This document shows, piece after piece, positions 1-8,547 of a DNA stretch of 64,000 bases. Positions within the stretch are counted from its first letter, which is position 1, and every line of letters starts with the position of its first letter. The notes under the pieces were generated by a model that worked only from the letters and a program-made list of their open reading frames with translations, was not told where the DNA came from and did no database searches. Source of the stretch: Klebsiella planticola ATCC 33531 (lineage in GTDB: Bacteria; Pseudomonadota; Gammaproteobacteria; Enterobacterales; Enterobacteriaceae); contig NZ_JMPP01000066.1 in the NCBI RefSeq assembly GCF_000735435.1, positions 1-64,000 on the forward strand, written 5' to 3'. The position numbers and the translations under genes were made by a program.

Positions 1-8
1 CCGCATGC

Positions 9-215
9 CCCCGTAGCCCCGGTAAGCGCAGCGCCAGCGGGGATTTTCCCGGCTAGCGGCACCAGCGCCTTATGCGGGCTACCTGACCGCACGACCCCGT
101 AGCCCCGGTAAGTGCAGCGCCACCGGGGATTTTCCCGGCTAGCGGCACCAGCGCCTTATGCGGTCTATCCGATCGCACGACCCCGTAGCCCCGGTAAGCG
201 CAGCGCCACCGGGGA
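9..215. repeat. Tandem REP/BIME array, 86-bp period
   Basis: An 86-bp unit begins at 9, repeats at 95 and starts a third time at 181 (truncated near 215). Each full unit holds two oppositely oriented GC-rich arms: one beginning CCCCGTAGCCCCGGTAAG and one ending CCTTATGCGGNCTA. This is the usual layout of enterobacterial bacterial interspersed mosaic elements. Units differ by only a few substitutions. The array lies just downstream of the ABC ATPase gene, where REP elements often sit, and could affect mRNA 3' stability or gyrase/IHF binding. It is not a CRISPR array: the units are adjacent, with no unique spacers. Confidence 0.85.
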
Positions 216-246
216 GAGCGGCAGCAGGCGAGCGGGCCCCCTCTTA

Positions 247-1008
247 TTAGCGGCGGCTCTGCAGAAACTGGCGTACGCGTTCAGAGTCGGGGTTGGTGAA
301 AAATTTCTCCGGCGGCGCTTTCTCAATCAACAACCCTTTTTCGAGAAACACCACTTCATCCGATACCTGGCGGGCAAAGTCCATCTCATGAGTCACCACC
401 ACCATGGTGTAGCCCTCCGCCGCCAGCGCCTTCATCACCCCCAACACTTCGTTGACCAGTTCGGGATCCAGCGCCGACGTCGGCTCATCAAACAGAATCA
501 CCTCCGGCGACATCGCCAGCGAACGGGCTATCGCCACCCGCTGCTTCTGCCCGCCGGAGAGGGTAATCGGCCAGGCGTCGGCTTTGTGCGCCATCCCGAC
601 CTTTTCCAGCTGCTGTATGGCTATTACAGAGGCTGCATCGCGCTTCATCCCTTTGACGTGGAGCAGCGCTTCGCTGACATTCTGCTGCACGGTCAGGTGC
701 GGCCACAGGTTAAAACTCTGGAACACCATCCCCACCCGCTCACGAATCTTCGACAGCTGGCGGTGGGACATGGCTTTGCCGTTCTGTTCATCAATCCCCA
801 GCCGCTGGCCGCCGATATGAATCTCCCCGCGGTCCGGCTGTTCCAGCCAGTTCATGCAACGCAGCAGCGTCGATTTACCGGAACCTGACGACCCCAGGAT
901 ACTGACCACCGACCCCTTTTCGACGGTCAGATTGATGTCTCGCAGAACTTCAATATTATCAAACTGTTTAGAGACGTTTTTAATGCTTACTGCGGTGGTA
1001 TCAGGCAT
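247..1008 (-). CDS. Polar amino-acid ABC transporter, ATP-binding protein
   Basis: The 253-residue product is an ABC ATPase of the polar amino-acid uptake family (GlnQ/HisP type). It has Walker A GSSGSGKST near residue 40, signature LSGGQKQRVAIARSL, Walker B VILFDEPTSALDP and an H-loop histidine in VVVTHEMDFA. It should power import through the two permeases encoded upstream. The ATG at 1008 overlaps the end of the preceding permease gene by 8 bp and has a GAGGAATGAG ribosome site, so translation is probably coupled. It is the last gene of a four-gene minus-strand operon. The substrate cannot be read from the sequence; a polar or charged amino acid is the family default. Confidence 0.93.
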   Translation of the reverse strand: MPDTTAVSIKNVSKQFDNIEVLRDINLTVEKGSVVSILGSSGSGKSTLLRCMNWLEQPDRGEIHIGGQRLGIDEQNGKAMSHRQLSKIRERVGMVFQSFNLWPHLTVQQNVSEALLHVKGMKRDAASVIAIQQLEKVGMAHKADAWPITLSGGQKQRVAIARSLAMSPEVILFDEPTSALDPELVNEVLGVMKALAAEGYTMVVVTHEMDFARQVSDEVVFLEKGLLIEKAPPEKFFTNPDSERVRQFLQSRR

Positions 1009-1666
1009 GACTCATTCCTCTTTTAGCTCCGAGGGCGCTCAGTCGCTTAATCAGCAACTCCAGCAAAATGCTGATCGCCCAGTAGAGTGCAATCGCGACG
1101 ATAAAAGCGTTAAACGGGATGAACCAGGTCGCCTGCACGCTGTTGGCCGCGGCGGTAATTTCCTGAACGGTGATAATGCTGAGAAAAGCGGTATCCTTCA
1201 GGCAAATAATCAGCTGGTTGCCGAGCAGCGGCAGCGCCGATGAGACGATATTCGGCAAAATAATCCGCCGGTATATCTGGTAGCGAGAAAAACCCTGCGC
1301 CACCGCGGCCTCGATATATCCGGCGGAGAAGACCCGGCGCTGGCTGCGCAGGATTTCAAAGAAATAGGCGCCGTGGTAGATCATCAGCGCTACCAGACCT
1401 GCGCTCCAGGCGTCCATACTGATCCCCACTTCCGGCAGGCCGTAATAGAGCAGATAGGCGAGGATTAAGAACGGAATTGCACGCATCAGGCTGACAAAAC
1501 CGATAATCACGCGGTTAAGCCAGCGCTTTTGATATTCGGTCAAATAGCACAGCACAATGCCAATGGCTAACCCCACAACGGCGGCCACAATGAATAGCTC
1601 AAGAGTGGCAATCAGGCCGGCAATAAAGCTGTCGCGCGCTGACCAGATAATGGCCCACTGATTCAT
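1001..1666 (-). CDS. Polar amino-acid ABC transporter permease (second)
   Basis: The 221-residue inner-membrane protein belongs to the HisM/GlnP permease family, with about five hydrophobic segments and an EAA-type loop around EAAVAQGFSRYQIYRRIILP that contacts the ATPase. It has a strong CAGGAGG ribosome site before the ATG at 1666. It lies 14 bp after the other permease gene and overlaps the ATPase gene by 8 bp. The two permeases of this operon are similar in size but clearly different, so a heterodimeric channel is likely. Specificity is unknown. Confidence 0.92.
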   Translation of the reverse strand: MNQWAIIWSARDSFIAGLIATLELFIVAAVVGLAIGIVLCYLTEYQKRWLNRVIIGFVSLMRAIPFLILAYLLYYGLPEVGISMDAWSAGLVALMIYHGAYFFEILRSQRRVFSAGYIEAAVAQGFSRYQIYRRIILPNIVSSALPLLGNQLIICLKDTAFLSIITVQEITAAANSVQATWFIPFNAFIVAIALYWAISILLELLIKRLSALGAKRGMSHA

Positions 1667-1680
1667 AGATCCTCCTGTTG

Positions 1681-2322
1681 TTATCGTGCCAGGCGTTTTG
1701 CTTTACGTTCCGCCAGTCCCTGCAGCTTCAGCAGCATGCCGATGATCACGACATAAAGCAGACCCGCCGCGAGAATCGGCGACAGGGGCTCATAGGTGAC
1801 GGATGAGATACGGTTGGTCACGCGGGTCAAATCGACCACGCCGATCACCGCAATCGCCGGGCTGCCTTTAATCAGGAAAGACATTTCGTTCACCAGCGCC
1901 GGCAGGCTTTCGATCCACATTTGCGGCAGCATGATGTAGCGAAAATAGGTCCAGCGGCGCATCCCCACGGATTCTGCCGCCTCGCGCTGCTCGCGCGGGA
2001 AGGTGCGAAACGCATTGCGCCAGATTTCGGCGTTAAAAGCCGAGGTGTTGAGGGTCAGCGCCACGATTGCCGCCACGTTTTTATCAAGATTAATCCCCAC
2101 CGTGGGCAGCGAGAGAAACAGAAACAGCACCAGCGTCACCAGCGGCGTGGCGCGCGCCAGGCTGATATAGACCACCAGCAGCTGGTCGACAATCGGGAGA
2201 CGCAGCATCCTCACCAGCGCGATCAGCAGGCCAATCACCACCCCAAAGGCGATAGCGATAGCCGAAATCCAGAGGGTCGTCCATGCGCCTTCAATCAATA
2301 ACTGCCAGGAAATTGCATCCAT
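1681..2322 (-). CDS. Polar amino-acid ABC transporter permease (first)
   Basis: The 213-residue integral membrane protein is a second HisM/GlnP-family permease. It has several hydrophobic helices and the conserved cytoplasmic loop EQREAAESVGMRRWTYFRYI, where the ATPase docks. The ATG at 2322 has a CAGGAGGGCC ribosome site. The gene sits between the periplasmic binding protein gene (48 bp upstream) and the second permease gene, in the order binding protein, permease, permease, ATPase typical of this transporter class. It is probably controlled from the shared promoter region with the MocR regulator. Confidence 0.92.
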   Translation of the reverse strand: MDAISWQLLIEGAWTTLWISAIAIAFGVVIGLLIALVRMLRLPIVDQLLVVYISLARATPLVTLVLFLFLSLPTVGINLDKNVAAIVALTLNTSAFNAEIWRNAFRTFPREQREAAESVGMRRWTYFRYIMLPQMWIESLPALVNEMSFLIKGSPAIAVIGVVDLTRVTNRISSVTYEPLSPILAAGLLYVVIIGMLLKLQGLAERKAKRLAR

Positions 2323-2370
2323 ATGGCCCTCCTGTGGATTAAAAACGCGGCGGTGACCCGCCGCAAACTG

Positions 2371-3222
2371 TTACAAACCAGCCAGTTTATGGAACTGTTC
2401 CGGGCTGGTAATCGCTTCCGTCGGGAGGTTATCGTAGGTTTCGCCAAACCATTTTTTCTGCAGCTCCGCAAGCTTGCCGGTTTCACGCATATGGTTGATA
2501 AACTTGGTCATGTAGGCCAAAAGCTGCGGGGAGTTTTTCGGAATCGGCCACGCCATATAGCCCGGACCGGACACCGCCAGCCCTTTGGCAAAGACCTTCG
2601 GTTTGGCTTTCGCCAGGTCGTTGACTGAAATCACCACGTTAATCACGTAATCGAGGCGCTTATTGGCAAGGTCGGCGTAGGCTTCCGGGTAGGAGGGATA
2701 CTCCACCACCGGCCCGAGCTTGCCGCCGGTTTTTTCCAGCATCGCTTTCAGCTCAGGCAGTCGCGCCAGCAGCGCGCTGCCCGCCTGGACGCCCACTTTT
2801 TTGCCGCTCAGGTCGGCGATGGTATCGAGTGAATTATCCCCGGCGCGTTTTACGAAGTAGTGCTGCGCCGAAGCCCATGGCGGCGTGAAGTCAAAGACCT
2901 TCAGACGGTCATCGGTGATCACCGCGCCGGTTAACGCCATATCGTACTGGCCGGTGGAGACCGCCGCTAACAGGCCGGTCCACGGCAGGATGCTCTGGTC
3001 GACGTGGAATTTCGCATACTTGCGTAGCTCCTCCAGCATATCTTTGTTAAAGCCATCGGCCTGGCCGTTACTCATAAAGTTAAACGGCGCGTAATCATCT
3101 TCGGTCGCGACTTTCAGGGTGCCGGATTTTTCAATTTCCGGGAGATCTGCTGCCGCTGCGTGATAAGAGAAAGCCAGTGCCATAACGGCGCCCAGACACA
3201 TTGAAGCCAACGATTTGTTCAT
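2371..3222 (-). CDS. Periplasmic amino-acid-binding protein (family 3)
   Basis: The 283-residue product is an exported solute-binding protein: an N-terminal signal ends near HAAAADLP, and the mature part begins with the family-3 pattern LKVATEDDYAPFNFM. I chose the ATG at 3222 over an upstream one (3258) because it gives a proper signal peptide (MNKSLASM) and follows an AGGGG ribosome site. It is the first gene of the ABC operon and delivers substrate to the two permeases. It is divergent from the MocR regulator gene, which suggests ligand-responsive control. Ligand identity is not visible; amino acids or opine-like compounds are possible. Confidence 0.9.
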   Translation of the reverse strand: MNKSLASMCLGAVMALAFSYHAAAADLPEIEKSGTLKVATEDDYAPFNFMSNGQADGFNKDMLEELRKYAKFHVDQSILPWTGLLAAVSTGQYDMALTGAVITDDRLKVFDFTPPWASAQHYFVKRAGDNSLDTIADLSGKKVGVQAGSALLARLPELKAMLEKTGGKLGPVVEYPSYPEAYADLANKRLDYVINVVISVNDLAKAKPKVFAKGLAVSGPGYMAWPIPKNSPQLLAYMTKFINHMRETGKLAELQKKWFGETYDNLPTEAITSPEQFHKLAGL

Positions 3223-3251
3223 CAAGCCACCCCTAATTAATTCGCCAGACG

Positions 3252-3307
3252 TGTTCATTCCCGAACATGAAAAGGTTTTGCAAAACTTGTGCCGACGGAA
3301 GTTCCGT
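3252..3307. promoter_or_regulatory. Palindrome cluster in divergent MocR/ABC promoter
   Basis: Three inverted repeats lie in 56 bp between the divergent transporter and regulator genes: TGTTC-N6-GAACA at 3252-3267, the perfect 12-mer GTTTTGCAAAAC at 3275-3286, and ACGGAA-G-TTCCGT at 3295-3307. MocR-family regulators usually act on divergent promoters, so at least one of these is a reasonable candidate operator. The assignment to the adjacent regulator is inference. Confidence 0.5.
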
Positions 3308-3454
3308 TCCGCGACTGATGAATGCGTTTTTACTGTAGGGAGCGTTTTTGTTTTCCGGATAGAGCCAGTTTCGTTGCGTCCGTGTGTCAGACTTTTTCAG
3401 GGTGGTATGGAATTTGCTGCAAGGTAGTCAGAGTATTCACCTAAGGAGCCCCGC

Positions 3455-4921
3455 ATGATCCGTCACCTTTTGCACGTCGAGTTCGACCAACGTCGCGGTT
3501 TACAGGAACAGGTGCGGGAGACGTTGGTTAACGCCATTCTGAGCGGTATCTTTTCCGCCGACACGCCGCTGCCATCCTGTCGTCAGCTGGCCAGCCAGCT
3601 GCGGGTGTCGCGCAATACCACGGCGCTGGTTTTTGAGAGTCTGGTCAGCGAAGGGTATCTCATCAGCCGCCCGCGCAGCGGATACTATCTGCATCCCGAC
3701 TATCAGCATTCCGCCGCGACGGTTGCCGTGCAGGGTGCACCGGATGACGAGCGTACTGCACCACGCTGGGGCGCACGACTGCAAATCACCCCCAGCCAGC
3801 AGGAGTCGATACTGAAACCCGCCGGCTGGATGAACTATCGCTATCCGTTTATCTATGGCCAGCCGGATACCCGCCAGTTCCCGCTGACCACCTGGCGTTC
3901 GGCGGCCAACTGGCTGCACGGCGGCGTGCGCGATCCGGCCTGGGTCGTCGATCATATCGACCAGGACGTCCCGATGCTGATTGAGCAGATCCGCACCCGG
4001 GTTCTGCCCAAGCGCGGCATCGTCGCCGCAGCGGATGAGATCCTGATTACGCTCGGCTCGCAGAACGCGCTCTACCTGCTCACCCGCCTGCTGATGTCGT
4101 CCAGAACCCGGGTCGGCGTGGAGAATCCCTGCTTCCGCGAAGCGATTAATACCTTCCTGCTGGCGGACGCCGACATCGTGCCGCACCCGGTGGACGAAGA
4201 AGGGATCGTGCTCGACGATGCTCCCTGCGATTACTACTACGTCACCCCCGGCCACCAGGTGCCGACGGGGGTGGCGATGAGCCAGGCGCGGCGCAGCCAG
4301 CTGCTGGAACATGCGGCCCGCTACGATGCGGTGATCGTTGAAGATGATTACGACTCGGAAAGTAACTTTACCCTCAACCCGCTACCGGCACTGAAAGCCA
4401 GCGACCGTAGCGGGCGGGTGATTTACGTCAGCAGCCTGTCGAAGGCGCTCTCTCCCGGCCTGCGGCTGGGATTTATGGTGGCCGACCCGGACCTGATTGA
4501 TGAAGCCCGCGCGCTGCGGCGGCTGATTTACCGCCACCCGCCCACCAATATTCAGTATCAGATGGCCCATTTTCTCGCCCAGGGGCACTATGAAACCCAC
4601 CTGCGCCGCTACCACTATGACTCCGCCCAGCGCTGGGAGCGGCTGAATAATGCGCTGCACCGCTACCTGCCGGAGTGCCGAATTATTCCCGGGAGCGAAC
4701 ATGCCAATGCTTTCTGGCTGTCGACACCGAAACAGATCAATACGCAGCAGCTGACCTGGCGTGCCGCCCATGCCGGGGTGCTGATTGAACCCGGCGCGCG
4801 CCATTTCCTCAACGCCACGCCGCCGGAAAACTTTTTCCGCATGGGCTTTCACGCCATCAATCCCGATGCGATTGCGCCCGGCGTCGAAGTGCTGTGCCAC
4901 CAGCTGGCGCAGCTGGAATAG
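3455..4921 (+). CDS. MocR/PdxR-type GntR-aminotransferase regulator
   Basis: The 488-residue protein joins an N-terminal GntR winged helix (roughly residues 10-75, with SCRQLASQLRVSRNTTALVF) to a fold-type I aminotransferase-like domain. The expected PLP-binding lysine is Lys330 in YVSSLSKALSPG, preceded by VEDDYDSE. Such proteins sense amino compounds or PLP and usually regulate a neighbouring operon. The ATG at 3455 has a TAAGGAG ribosome site. It is divergent from the polar amino-acid ABC operon, its most likely target, and convergent with the carbamoylase-type hydrolase gene. The PdxR function (vitamin B6) is an alternative, but no pdx gene is nearby. Confidence 0.9.
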   Translation: MIRHLLHVEFDQRRGLQEQVRETLVNAILSGIFSADTPLPSCRQLASQLRVSRNTTALVFESLVSEGYLISRPRSGYYLHPDYQHSAATVAVQGAPDDERTAPRWGARLQITPSQQESILKPAGWMNYRYPFIYGQPDTRQFPLTTWRSAANWLHGGVRDPAWVVDHIDQDVPMLIEQIRTRVLPKRGIVAAADEILITLGSQNALYLLTRLLMSSRTRVGVENPCFREAINTFLLADADIVPHPVDEEGIVLDDAPCDYYYVTPGHQVPTGVAMSQARRSQLLEHAARYDAVIVEDDYDSESNFTLNPLPALKASDRSGRVIYVSSLSKALSPGLRLGFMVADPDLIDEARALRRLIYRHPPTNIQYQMAHFLAQGHYETHLRRYHYDSAQRWERLNNALHRYLPECRIIPGSEHANAFWLSTPKQINTQQLTWRAAHAGVLIEPGARHFLNATPPENFFRMGFHAINPDAIAPGVEVLCHQLAQLE

Positions 4922-4947
4922 GCAGGCTCCATGGCCTGCCCTCCCCC

Positions 4948-5048
4948 GGGTAGCGCCGCTTACGCCTTATCCGGGCTACCATCCCCACCGGTCCGTGGTC
5001 TGGGGCAGCACAACGCCGTAGCCCGGCTAAGCGTAGCGCCAGCCGGGG
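4948..5048. repeat. REP/BIME pair between convergent genes
   Basis: Two oppositely oriented REP arms lie between the converging regulator and hydrolase genes: GGGTAGCGCCGCTTACGCC continuing to about 4981, and CCGTAGCCCGGCTAAGCG continuing to about 5048. They resemble the arms of the array at 9-215. Together the two repeats flank the MocR plus ABC transporter block. A role as a bidirectional transcript end or mRNA stabiliser is usual for such elements, but it is not shown here. Confidence 0.8.
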
Positions 5049-5063
5049 AATCCCGCTTCCGGG

Positions 5064-6332
5064 TTACGCCACCTGCGCGTATTGCAGCATGACCTGCAGC
5101 AGCACGTTTGCGCCGGCAGCAACGTGTTCCGGCGAGGCATATTCGATTTCGTTATGGCTAATCCCGTCTTTGCAGGGAATAAAGATCATTCCCGTCGGCG
5201 CCAGATAGCTCATATACACCGCATCATGCCCGGCACCGGAGACAATCTCCCGCGATGGATAGCCAAGCTGTGCCGCCGCCTCGGCAATGGCCTGCCGGCA
5301 ATCGGGATGAAACGGCGCCGCCGGATAGTGGCTGACCTCTTTCAACTGTACCGTCAGCCCGCTCTCCTGCTGCACGCGCGCGATAAAGGCGCGCAGCTGG
5401 CGATCCATATCATCCACTGCCGCGTCGCTGAGATTGCGCATATCAATAGAGAACGTCACCTCGCCCGGCACCACGTTGCGACTATTGGGATAGACCTGCA
5501 CCATCCCGACGGTGCCGCGGCCCTCTTCGCTCCGCCCGGCAATCGCCACCACCTCCTGCATAATCCGCGTCGCCACCTGCAAGGCATCCTGACGCAGACG
5601 CATCGGCGTCGGCCCGGCATGTGACTCCTGCCCCGTCACCACGCAATCGTACCAGCGGATCCCCAGCACGCCCTGCACCACGCCGATGATTTTCTCTTCA
5701 TCTTCAAGGATCGGTCCCTGCTCGATATGGGCTTCAAAGTAGGCGCCGATCGGATGATCGCCGGGAGTCTGGCTGCCGATATAGCCGATACGCGCCAGCT
5801 CCTCGCCCACCGTTTTTCCCTGCGCATCCTGCGCGGCATAGATGGTTTCCAGCGGGAATACGCCGGCAAAAACGCCGGACCCCATCATCACCGGCACAAA
5901 ACGCGAACCTTCTTCATTGGTCCAGAACACCACTTCAATCGGCGCTTCGGTTTCAATATCGAGGTCGTTCAGCGTACGCACGACCTCCAGCGCCGCCAGC
6001 ACCCCGTAGTTGCCGTCAAATTTCCCGCCGGTAGGCTGAGTATCGATATGGCTGCCGGAGACAATCGGCGGCAGCAGCGGATTGCGCCCTTCCCGGCGCA
6101 TAAACACGTTACCGATTTTATCAACGGTAACGCTCATCCCCGCCGCTTGCGCCCAGCCGATGACTAAATCTCGTCCCTGTCGGTCGAGATCGGTGAGCGT
6201 CAGGCGACAGCAGCCTCCTTTCGGCGTCGCGCCGATTTCCGCCAGCGCCATCAATGAATCCCATAACCGCTCACCGTTAATACGCCAACCCGTCGCCTCG
6301 GCAACCGGGGTGAAAAGAATCTCACTGCTCAT
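5064..6332 (-). CDS. M20 Zn-dependent hydrolase, N-carbamoyl amino acid / allantoate type
   Basis: The 422-residue enzyme belongs to the M20 amidase/hydantoinase-carbamoylase group. It shows the metal-binding segment SGSHIDTQPTGGKFDG, the catalytic NEEGSRF, AHIEQGP, and the C-terminal SGAGHDAVYM. Members hydrolyse N-carbamoyl-L-amino acids, allantoate or ureido acids and release ammonia and CO2. The start at 6332 follows a strong AGGAG site and overlaps the amidase stop by 11 bp, so the genes are coupled; an upstream ATG at 6356 lacks this site. It is the last gene of the peptide-type ABC operon, which suggests that imported amide or ureido compounds are broken down for nitrogen. Confidence 0.88.
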   Translation of the reverse strand: MSSEILFTPVAEATGWRINGERLWDSLMALAEIGATPKGGCCRLTLTDLDRQGRDLVIGWAQAAGMSVTVDKIGNVFMRREGRNPLLPPIVSGSHIDTQPTGGKFDGNYGVLAALEVVRTLNDLDIETEAPIEVVFWTNEEGSRFVPVMMGSGVFAGVFPLETIYAAQDAQGKTVGEELARIGYIGSQTPGDHPIGAYFEAHIEQGPILEDEEKIIGVVQGVLGIRWYDCVVTGQESHAGPTPMRLRQDALQVATRIMQEVVAIAGRSEEGRGTVGMVQVYPNSRNVVPGEVTFSIDMRNLSDAAVDDMDRQLRAFIARVQQESGLTVQLKEVSHYPAAPFHPDCRQAIAEAAAQLGYPSREIVSGAGHDAVYMSYLAPTGMIFIPCKDGISHNEIEYASPEHVAAGANVLLQVMLQYAQVA

Positions 6333-7506
6333 TTTTGTCTCCTTGCGCGAAGGCAACGGCCAGCTCCACCAGCAGACGATCGCTGCCGCGCGGCCCTAAA
6401 AAAGAGATGCCCAGCGGCAGACCGCCGGCCTGGGCGACCGGCAGCGTCACCTGCGGGCGCCGGGTCATCACCGAAATCAACAATAAATCGTGGGAAAGGC
6501 GCCGGGTGGTCTCAATCTCCTCAGCCTGCGCCGTCAACAGCGGCGCGCCGTCGGGCACGGTGGGCAGAACCAGTATCGCGTCGCCCAACAGCGCATCCCA
6601 CCAGTGGGTAACGTGCTCCCGCCGCTGGCAGGCGGCCTCATACTGCGCCGGCGTCACCGCTTTTCCCCATAAGAAGCGTTCACGCACATCCGGTCCCAAC
6701 TGCAGGCCATAGCGTTCTATCGTCTCCCCCTGCGCCTGCCAGGCCTCGAATCCCTGAATCTGCCGGAAGGCGAGATAGATCTCATCGATGTCCGGCAGCG
6801 GCGCATTCAGCGGCGTGATGGCGCCAAACGCGCGCTCAAGCCGCTGCCGAACGGGCAACAATGCCTGCTGGCTGCGCAACGGCAGGCGGGAAAAGAGGGT
6901 GTCATGGCACGCCAGCGCCACGCCGGCAATTGCCGGAGGCTTCGCGTCCAGCAGGCAATCAGCGACCGCCCGAAAGACCTCCGGCGTTTGGGCGAAGAAA
7001 CCGCAGGTGTCCATCGTGGCACACAGCGGCTGGCAGCCGTCGAGCGAAATGCGCCCGTGCGTGGGGCGCAGACCAAACAAGCCGCAGTAGCTTGCCGGGG
7101 TACGCACCGAACCGCCGGTATCGGTACCCAGCGCAAAATCGCACACGCCGTTCGACACCGCCGACGCCGACCCGGATGACGAGCCGCCGGGAATATGGTT
7201 CGGCGCGGCGCCGTTGCGCGGCGTCCCGTAATGCACATTGTGGCCGCTCATCGAGTAGGCCAGCTCGCTGGTGTGGGTTTTACCGATAAAACGTGCGCCG
7301 TTATCCAGCAGGCGCTGCACCACCGGAGCAGTGCGGCGTTTAATGCCGGAGAGCGCCAGTAAATGCGGGTTACCGCCGCCGGTGGGATAGCCCGCAACAT
7401 CAAACAGATCTTTGACGGCAAAGGTCATCCCGCTGAGCGGCCCGCTCAGCGCGTGAGGTACCGGCTGCGGCGGGTAAGGCATAAATGCGTGATTATCATC
7501 CTGCAT
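6322..7506 (-). CDS. Amidase-signature family hydrolase
   Basis: The 394-residue product is an amidase-signature enzyme. The expected Ser-cisSer-Lys triad is present: Lys32 in TFAVKDLFD, the serine cluster at 109-111 in PGGSSSGSAS, and Ser133 in GTDTGGSVRTPA. No signal peptide is seen, so it is probably cytoplasmic. At about 395 residues it is shorter than GatA and resembles plant AMI1-type or ureido/amide hydrolases. The ATG at 7506 has an AAGAGG ribosome site; a GTG nine bases upstream would lie inside that site. It lies between the ABC ATPase genes and the carbamoylase gene, pointing to sequential hydrolysis of an imported amide. Confidence 0.87.
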   Translation of the reverse strand: MQDDNHAFMPYPPQPVPHALSGPLSGMTFAVKDLFDVAGYPTGGGNPHLLALSGIKRRTAPVVQRLLDNGARFIGKTHTSELAYSMSGHNVHYGTPRNGAAPNHIPGGSSSGSASAVSNGVCDFALGTDTGGSVRTPASYCGLFGLRPTHGRISLDGCQPLCATMDTCGFFAQTPEVFRAVADCLLDAKPPAIAGVALACHDTLFSRLPLRSQQALLPVRQRLERAFGAITPLNAPLPDIDEIYLAFRQIQGFEAWQAQGETIERYGLQLGPDVRERFLWGKAVTPAQYEAACQRREHVTHWWDALLGDAILVLPTVPDGAPLLTAQAEEIETTRRLSHDLLLISVMTRRPQVTLPVAQAGGLPLGISFLGPRGSDRLLVELAVAFAQGDKNEQ

Positions 7507-7536
7507 GCGTATCACCTCTTTTATTCGGCCGACCGT

Positions 7537-8547
7537 TCAGGCATACAGCGCCGGCTTTTCGACGGCCGTCGTCAGTTCTCGCCAGCGATGACAACTCACC
7601 ACATGACGCTGGCCAACCTGTTCGGTCACAGGTTGAGTTTGCGTACAAACGGCTCTCGCATGCGGGCAACGGTCGGCGAACGCGCAGCCCGGCGGCAAGC
7701 GGGAAAGATCCGGCGGCGAACCGGGAATGCAGTGCAGCGCGTCGCCTTTTTTCAAGCCGTCTTTGGGACGACTGCCCAGCAGCACCTGGGTATAGGGATG
7801 GCGAGGACGGGACAAAATATCCGTCATCGAGGCCTCTTCGACGATCCGCCCGGCGTACATCACCGCCACCCGGTCGGCTATCTCCACCGCGGCGCCAATA
7901 TCATGAGTCACAAAGATAATCGCCAGGTCGCGCTGCTTTTGCTGTTCGCGCAGCAGGATCAGAATCTGGATCTGCACCGTGGCGTCCAGCGCGGTCGTCG
8001 GTTCATCCGCCAGCAGCAGCTGGGGATTACACGACAGCGCCAGGGCAATCATCGCCCGCTGACGCATCCCGCCGGACATCTCATGCGGATAGGCGTCCAG
8101 CCGCCGTTCCGGGCTGGGGATCCGCACCTGGCGCAGCGCTTCCAGCGCCCGTTCTTTTGCCGCCTGACGCGATAGCCCTTCGTGGCGACGCAACCCTTCG
8201 ACGATCTGCTGACCGACGGTATACACCGGGTCAAACGCCAACAGCGGCTCCTGGAAAATCATCGCGCAGCGGGCGCCGCGATAGGCCCGCAGCCGGGAAG
8301 CGCTCATCTTCAGCACCTCCTCATCGCCGACGCGTAGCGTCCCCGAGAGCACGCTGCTTGTTGGCGGATGCAGGCGCATCAGCGCCCTCAACGTGACGCT
8401 TTTACCGGACCCCGACTCACCGATCAGCGCCATCACTTCGCCTTTATGGACATCAAAAGAGACGCCGTTAACCGCATTCACCGTCTGGCCATCGCGGCGA
8501 AATTCCACCCGCAGATCGCGAATATGGACAAAAGCCTCATGCGACAT
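7537..8547 (-). CDS. Oligopeptide-type ABC transporter ATPase (DppD-like)
   Basis: The 336-residue ATPase has Walker A GESGSGKSVT near residue 43, signature MSGGMRQRAMIALAL, Walker B LLLADEPTTALD and the C-terminal oligopeptide-ABC extension with a cysteine cluster ([14 protein letters not shown]), which in this family can bind an Fe-S cluster. It pairs with the adjacent DppF-like ATPase to drive import. The ATG overlaps the end of that gene by 11 bp and has a CAGGAGGTGA ribosome site. Family substrates include peptides, nickel, glutathione and opines; the following hydrolase genes favour an amide-bearing organic substrate. Confidence 0.92.
   Translation of the reverse strand: MSHEAFVHIRDLRVEFRRDGQTVNAVNGVSFDVHKGEVMALIGESGSGKSVTLRALMRLHPPTSSVLSGTLRVGDEEVLKMSASRLRAYRGARCAMIFQEPLLAFDPVYTVGQQIVEGLRRHEGLSRQAAKERALEALRQVRIPSPERRLDAYPHEMSGGMRQRAMIALALSCNPQLLLADEPTTALDATVQIQILILLREQQKQRDLAIIFVTHDIGAAVEIADRVAVMYAGRIVEEASMTDILSRPRHPYTQVLLGSRPKDGLKKGDALHCIPGSPPDLSRLPPGCAFADRCPHARAVCTQTQPVTEQVGQRHVVSCHRWRELTTAVEKPALYA

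Noticed and set aside
9-215. Regular repeats considered as a CRISPR array
   Set aside because: Units are 86 bp, contiguous, with internal inverted arms and no unique spacers. They fit REP/BIME elements.
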